Shown here piece after piece: positions 60,618-64,000 of a stretch of DNA of 64,000 bases; within the stretch, counting starts at the first letter, position 1, and each line of letters starts with the position of its first letter. A model generated the notes under the pieces. It saw only the letters and a program-made list of their open reading frames with translations, had not been told where the DNA came from and searched no databases. The position numbers were made by a program, and so were the translations under genes. Origin of the DNA: Bin5 sp034428435 (GTDB lineage: Bacteria > Chloroflexota > Anaerolineae > Caldilineales > Caldilineaceae); the NCBI GenBank assembly GCA_034428435.1, contig DAOUHY010000113.1, positions 21,419 to 85,418 of the forward strand, read 5' to 3'.

Positions 60618-61319
60618 AGTCCGTTGGGATCCCGTTGCTTCCTTGCGGCATGCGCCCAGTTGACATGACGAGCCGGTAACCACTTTCAAGTACTCTCTCT
60701 TGCACTGCAGGTCGGATCCTGTAACAGAAGCAGACCGGAACGACTTCACCGTCCAGATGTGAGCCAGCACGGGCCACCAACCTGGAGAAACGGTCCAAGT
60801 CCCGCATTGTCAGGTTGAACTTCGCCTCTCCTACGATCCAAAGAGTTGTGTCTGGTCGGGACGGGTCATACGCTTTGCCAAAGGCGTCGATCTCCTCATC
60901 TTCTCCATCCCTGGTCTGCCAAACTCGTCTCAACTCCTCGACCTTCCAGCCCAACTCACGATGCAACGCGCCCTCGATCACGATTGCGGCAACGTCTTCC
61001 AGGTCGCCGCCAAACTGTTTATTCAAACGGTCCAATTCCCGGGCCAAACTCTGGATAGCGGTTTCGGTTCGTCGTATTACATCTCCCAATTCTTCAACTC
61101 CTTGCTCCATCCGCTTTTGCGCCTCTGCCAGCGCCTCGACGTCTTGCTCAGTGCGCTGTTGCGTTTCTGCCTAATCGCGACGATCTCCTTGAATTCAGTA
61201 AAGTCCTCGGGACGCACAAGGTGGTTGCAAGAGCAGTGGAATACATCTGCCAGTTCTTGCGACTGGTTTTGGTCAAAGACAGTTGAGAGTCGTTCTAACA
61301 TACGAATACGGTCTGCCAT
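60607..61319 (-). pseudogene. Frameshifted coiled-coil protein with PD-(D/E)XK-like C-terminus
   Basis: Two overlapping frames encode what looks like one protein. The first (ATG 61319) reads 'MADRIRMLERLSTVFDQNQS...FTEFKEIVAIRQ'. The natural continuation is in the second frame, just after an in-frame TAG, 'AETQQRTEQDVEALAEAQKR...', down to the stop at 60607. A single one-base shift near 61165-61172 would join them. The N-terminus is basic and helical, the middle is coiled coil ('TAIQSLARELDRLNKQFGGD'), and the end has 'EEIDAFGKAY' and 'LWIVGEAKFNLTMRDLDRF', resembling E-I-D and E-x-K residues of a restriction-endonuclease fold (DUF3782-like). It may be a pseudogene, a programmed frameshift or a sequencing error. 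Confidence 0.6.
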
Positions 61320-61621
61320 CTGATACTGTCACCGTAGCATTTCCCTGGCGGTGCTTCACCGTAGAGGATTATAGCACATACGCTCGATTGTTGCCGGATC
61401 TCATTTGCTGCCACGCCAGGGCTAAGACTTTGTAAGGGAGGCTCGCGAACAACCGGATCTGACGTAGTGCGGGAGTCTTGGCACCCTTGCGATGAATCAG
61501 AGACCGCACCGCGGGAAGTTTACTTGTGACGGCTGCGAAACGATGAATGCCGATAGGTTCCTCGGTTTGGCAGTGAGTGCGGGCAGTTGCAGGCGTCTGC
61601 GTTCATTGCACAAATCAGAAG
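61320..61621. other. Intergenic region without recognised features
   Basis: About 0.3 kb upstream of the ilv leader promoter. No gene, RNA or terminator was recognised. Confidence 0.35.
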
Positions 61622-61649
61622 TTGCATAACTCCTCGATGTGCATATAAT
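61622..61649 (+). promoter_or_regulatory. Predicted promoter of the ilvBN leader
   Basis: TTGCAT (61622-61627), a 16-nt spacer, TATAAT (61644-61649). The -10 is exact and the -35 weak (3/6). It lies 53 nt before the leader peptide. Confidence 0.6.
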
Positions 61650-61701
61650 AGGGGCGAAGATATTCGCTAACAACTGCATTTGCAGCACTAAGCCGCTGAA
61701 A

Positions 61702-61794
61702 ATGAGTAGTATTTCTGTGTTGAACCTGCTAATTAGCCTTGGAGTCCTTCTTCTCGGCCTTGTAGCCCTTCTTGTAAGCGGCTCTCGGCCTTGA
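61702..61794 (+). CDS. Branched-chain-amino-acid leader peptide of ilvBN
   Basis: Thirty codons from ATG 61702 to TGA 61792, encoding a peptide with 10 Leu, 4 Val and 2 Ile, including the runs L-L-I, V-L-L-L and L-L-V. This composition is what ribosome-stalling leaders of ilv operons show. A ribosome site is not strong (GCTGAAA before the ATG). It ends directly before competing RNA stems and 0.2 kb before ilvB. A hydrophobic membrane microprotein is the alternative reading. Confidence 0.75.
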   Translation: MSSISVLNLLISLGVLLLGLVALLVSGSRP

Positions 61795-61796
61795 AT

Positions 61797-61880
61797 GGTT
61801 GGCGAAGGCAGGAGTCCAGAACATCGGACTCCATGCTCAGGTCAGTGCAGACCCTTCCTCAACCGGGAAGGGTTTTTCTT
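61797..61880 (+). terminator. Attenuator of ilvBN: antiterminator and terminator
   Basis: Terminator: ACCCTTCC (61851-61858) pairs with GGAAGGGT (61866-61873), followed by TTTTTCTT. Antiterminator: GGTTGGCGAAGG (61797-61808), just after the leader stop, pairs with CCTTCCTCAACC (61853-61864) at 11 of 12 positions. Protector: GCCTT in the last leader codons (61788-61792) pairs with AAGGC (61805-61809). An independent hairpin GGAGTCC/GGACTCC lies between (61811-61832). The three pairings exclude each other, the pattern of translation-coupled attenuation. Confidence 0.75.
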
Positions 61881-62020
61881 TAGTAGGAGAGTGTGTGTCG
61901 GGGAACAACCGCGGCCTGAAGAACATCTTAGGGGTGCGAATGCAGGAACGCGGGCGCCCGGCCGAGTGGGTCTGACAGACGATTTCAACAGTATGGGAGC
62001 CAGGAAGCAGGAGGCGACGG

Positions 62021-63811
62021 ATGGCACTTGCGAAGAGAGAACCGAAAAACAGCGGATACGACCTGGGCCCCCAGGAGATGACTGGTTCAGAGATGATCTG
62101 GGAGTCCCTTCTGCGGGAGGGCGTTCAGATCGTTTTCGGCCATCCGGGCGGAGCGATTTTGCCGGCCTACGACGCCCTGGCTGAGTATGAGGCGGACGGC
62201 CGCATCCATCACGTACTCGTGCGACACGAGCAGTGCGCGGCGCACATGGCCGACGGTTTTGCCAGGGCCACGGGCGATGTAGGCGTATGTATTGTGACGA
62301 GCGGTCCTGGGGCGACGAACCTAGTCACCGGGCTGGCGACGGCCCAGATGGACAGCGTGCCCGTTGTAGCGATCACGGGCCAGGTCCCGACAAGCTTGTT
62401 GGGTACGGATGCGTTTCAGGAGTCGGACGTCGTAGGCGTCTCACAGCCGGTGTGCAAGCACAACTATCTGGTGACGGATATTGCGGAGTTGCCGCTGGTG
62501 ATGAAAGAGGCGTTTTACATCGCTCGCGAAGGCCGGCCGGGCGTTGTACTGGTCGACATCTGCAAAGATGTTCAGATTGAGTCCGGGACATTTCGCTATG
62601 ATTTCGAGATAAACCTGCCCGGTTTCGAGCCGTGGCCGGAATACAGCCCCGATGCCGTGCGTGAGGCGGCCGGCCTGCTGAACGAGGCCGAGCGCCCGCT
62701 AATTCTTGCGGGTCACGGTGTTCACCTTTCGAACACCAGCGAAGAGTTACTGCACCTGGTCGAGAAGGCCGGGATACCGGTGGTTACCACGCTACTCGGT
62801 ACGGGCAACATTCCCGAGACGCACCCGCTAAGCCTGGGAATGGGTGGGATGCATGGCGAGGCGTTTGCGAATAGGGCGGTTCAGGCCTGCGATGTACTGA
62901 TTGCAATGGGCATGCGCTTTGACGACAGGATCACGGGGCGGCTGGACCGATTTGCCGCGAACGCCAAAATCATCCACTTTGAACTGGATAAGGCGGAGGT
63001 CGGGAAGAACATCGTTCCTGACGTGGCCGTGGTAGGTGACCTGGCGGAGACACTTCCGGCTTTCCTCCCTCAGGTCGAGGAGCGGCGCCACCAGGAATGG
63101 GTAGATACGCTGAACGGGTGGCGTTCTGAGACCGATGAGGCCGATATTATTCAGTTTGAAGTCGAAGAGCTGATTCCGCCCTTTGTGATTCGTCAACTCT
63201 GGCATGCTACAGAAAAGACTGAGAAGCGGGTCATCGTAGTCACCGATGTTGGCCAGCACCAAATGTGGGAGAGCCAGTACTATATTCACGAACACGCTGG
63301 GATGCTGCTTACGAGCGGCGGCCTAGGCACGATGGGCTATGCATTGCCGGCGGCACTCGGTGCACAGATGTCCGACCCAGAGGCGCTGGTGTGGTGTGTG
63401 GCAGGTGACGGTGGGTTCCAGATGACTTTGCAGGAACTGGCCACGATCCAGCAGGAGAAACTGCCGGTCAAGATTGCCATCATCAATAACGGATTCCTGG
63501 GCATGGTGCGCCAGTGGCAGCAGATTTTCTATGACAAGCGCTATGTGGGCACACCGATTCTGTCCCCGGATTACGTCAAGCTTGCTGATGCTTACGATAT
63601 TCCCGCTGCGGTGGTGCGACATCCCAGCGAGGTTGTGCCGGTACTGGAGCAGGCTCACGCCTCCGACGGGCCATTCCTGGTCGATTTTCAAGTGAAAGAG
63701 GAAGTGAACGTCTATCCGATGGTGGCGCCCGGGGCGGCCGTTGACGAACTGATTCGGCGACCGAAGCCTGGCTATGTTCAGGGCTATAGTGGAGTCCAGC
63801 CAAGCTGGTAA
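62021..63811 (+). CDS. ilvB: Acetolactate synthase large subunit
   Basis: A 596-residue ThDP enzyme that makes acetolactate or acetohydroxybutyrate in branched-chain amino acid synthesis. 'GVQIVFGHPGGAILPAYDAL' with the catalytic Glu in 'VLVRHEQCAAHMADGFARATG', 'GPGATNLVTGLATAQMDSVP', 'GQVPTSLLGTDAFQE', the ThDP motif 'VAGDGGFQMTLQELATIQ' and 'NNGFLGMVRQWQQIFYDKRY' are family hallmarks. AGGAGG lies before the ATG. The adjacent regulatory subunit gene (63903) and the leader indicate the biosynthetic form. Confidence 0.95.
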   Translation: MALAKREPKNSGYDLGPQEMTGSEMIWESLLREGVQIVFGHPGGAILPAYDALAEYEADGRIHHVLVRHEQCAAHMADGFARATGDVGVCIVTSGPGATNLVTGLATAQMDSVPVVAITGQVPTSLLGTDAFQESDVVGVSQPVCKHNYLVTDIAELPLVMKEAFYIAREGRPGVVLVDICKDVQIESGTFRYDFEINLPGFEPWPEYSPDAVREAAGLLNEAERPLILAGHGVHLSNTSEELLHLVEKAGIPVVTTLLGTGNIPETHPLSLGMGGMHGEAFANRAVQACDVLIAMGMRFDDRITGRLDRFAANAKIIHFELDKAEVGKNIVPDVAVVGDLAETLPAFLPQVEERRHQEWVDTLNGWRSETDEADIIQFEVEELIPPFVIRQLWHATEKTEKRVIVVTDVGQHQMWESQYYIHEHAGMLLTSGGLGTMGYALPAALGAQMSDPEALVWCVAGDGGFQMTLQELATIQQEKLPVKIAIINNGFLGMVRQWQQIFYDKRYVGTPILSPDYVKLADAYDIPAAVVRHPSEVVPVLEQAHASDGPFLVDFQVKEEVNVYPMVAPGAAVDELIRRPKPGYVQGYSGVQPSW

Positions 63812-63902
63812 TGGATTGGCGTTGATGCGAAGGCATCTGCTGTGTGCCCGGCTATTTGAGGCTATCTGAAACTGAGAAGCAGAATCGCCACAGGGGAGAT
63901 CA

Positions 63903-64000
63903 ATGCAATATACACTTGTCGCCTGGATGCGCGATAAGCCCGGCGTGCTGAACCGGGTATCCGGAATGCTGCGCAGGCGTAACTTCAACATTGACAGTCT
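63903..64000 (+). CDS. ilvN: Acetolactate synthase small (regulatory) subunit, N-terminal part
   Basis: Frame open to the right edge. It starts at ATG 63903, with GGGGAG upstream, and encodes 'YTLVAWMRDKPGVLNRVSGM' followed by 'LRRRNFNIDSL', the ACT-domain start of IlvN/IlvH proteins that mediate valine inhibition. It lies 91 nt after ilvB. The gene continues outside the window. Confidence 0.9.
   Translation, partial: MQYTLVAWMRDKPGVLNRVSGMLRRRNFNIDS

Overview
The window looks like a chromosomal segment of a Chloroflexota-type bacterium, possibly from the Anaerolineae/Caldilineae side. This is an inference from several traits: CUT1 sugar-binding lipoproteins with twin-arginine signals and 'SAC-V-PAAP'-type lipoboxes, an rpmH-rnpA-yidD-yidC-jag-parAB block, a LysW-type lysine pathway, and consensus sigma70-like promoters. 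No 16S rRNA, tRNA, CRISPR array or transposase was seen, so the assignment is not proven.

Layout. 1-11 kb: the 3' end of clpC (cut by the left edge), a GNAT acetyltransferase, a 1.1 kb gap ending in an intergenic repeat, a subtilisin-like protease preceded by a small stand-alone propeptide-like protein, malate synthase, a rifampicin-phosphotransferase-like PEP-utilising enzyme and an aldo/keto reductase. 12.2-22.8 kb: a plus-strand operon with a type I phosphodiesterase, two pairs of CUT1 sugar permeases and three solute-binding lipoproteins. Two of the lipoproteins are near-identical tandem paralogues, and each of the three is followed by a strong hairpin. 23.2-26.2 kb (minus): a DUF1932-type dehydrogenase, mannonate dehydratase and a formyltransferase. 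26.3 kb: an isolated YggX-like gene with a perfect-consensus promoter.

26.6-34.7 kb (minus): the origin-type cluster rpmH-rnpA-yidD-yidC-jag-pfkB-parA-parB, followed by a degenerate polyprenyl-synthase-like protein and an ATP-grasp ligase. rpmH is too short to have been called automatically and was found by reading the strand. Transcription switches strand across an almost empty 0.9 kb region (34.7-35.6 kb), which is the best place to look for an origin, although dnaA is absent. 35.6-46.6 kb: an unknown membrane protein, priA, then ornithine-cyclodeaminase-like, double-GNAT and anmK genes (one minus-strand operon), an MDR dehydrogenase, an enolase-superfamily dehydratase and a DapA-like aldolase.

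47.3-53.4 kb: a LysW-dependent alpha-aminoadipate lysine operon (homocitrate synthase, homoaconitase large and small subunits, a NUDIX protein, LysW, LysX, LysY). It sits behind a lysine-codon leader peptide and a terminator/antiterminator pair. 53.5-60.6 kb: a small membrane protein, a MOSC protein, a heterodimeric ABC exporter and a Cys-type sulfatase. 60.6-61.3 kb: a frameshifted PD-(D/E)XK-like gene. 61.6-64 kb: ilvB and the start of ilvN, behind a 30-residue leader peptide in which 16 residues are Leu/Ile/Val, again with competing terminator and antiterminator structures.

Two themes stand out. First, two amino-acid operons in one window appear to be controlled by translation-coupled attenuation (Lys and branched-chain). 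Second, an intergenic repeat with a 65-bp GC-hairpin core occurs four times in the same orientation, embedded in two different flank families. Two of the copies end 11-16 bp before well-formed promoters. These repeats are the least explained feature of the window.
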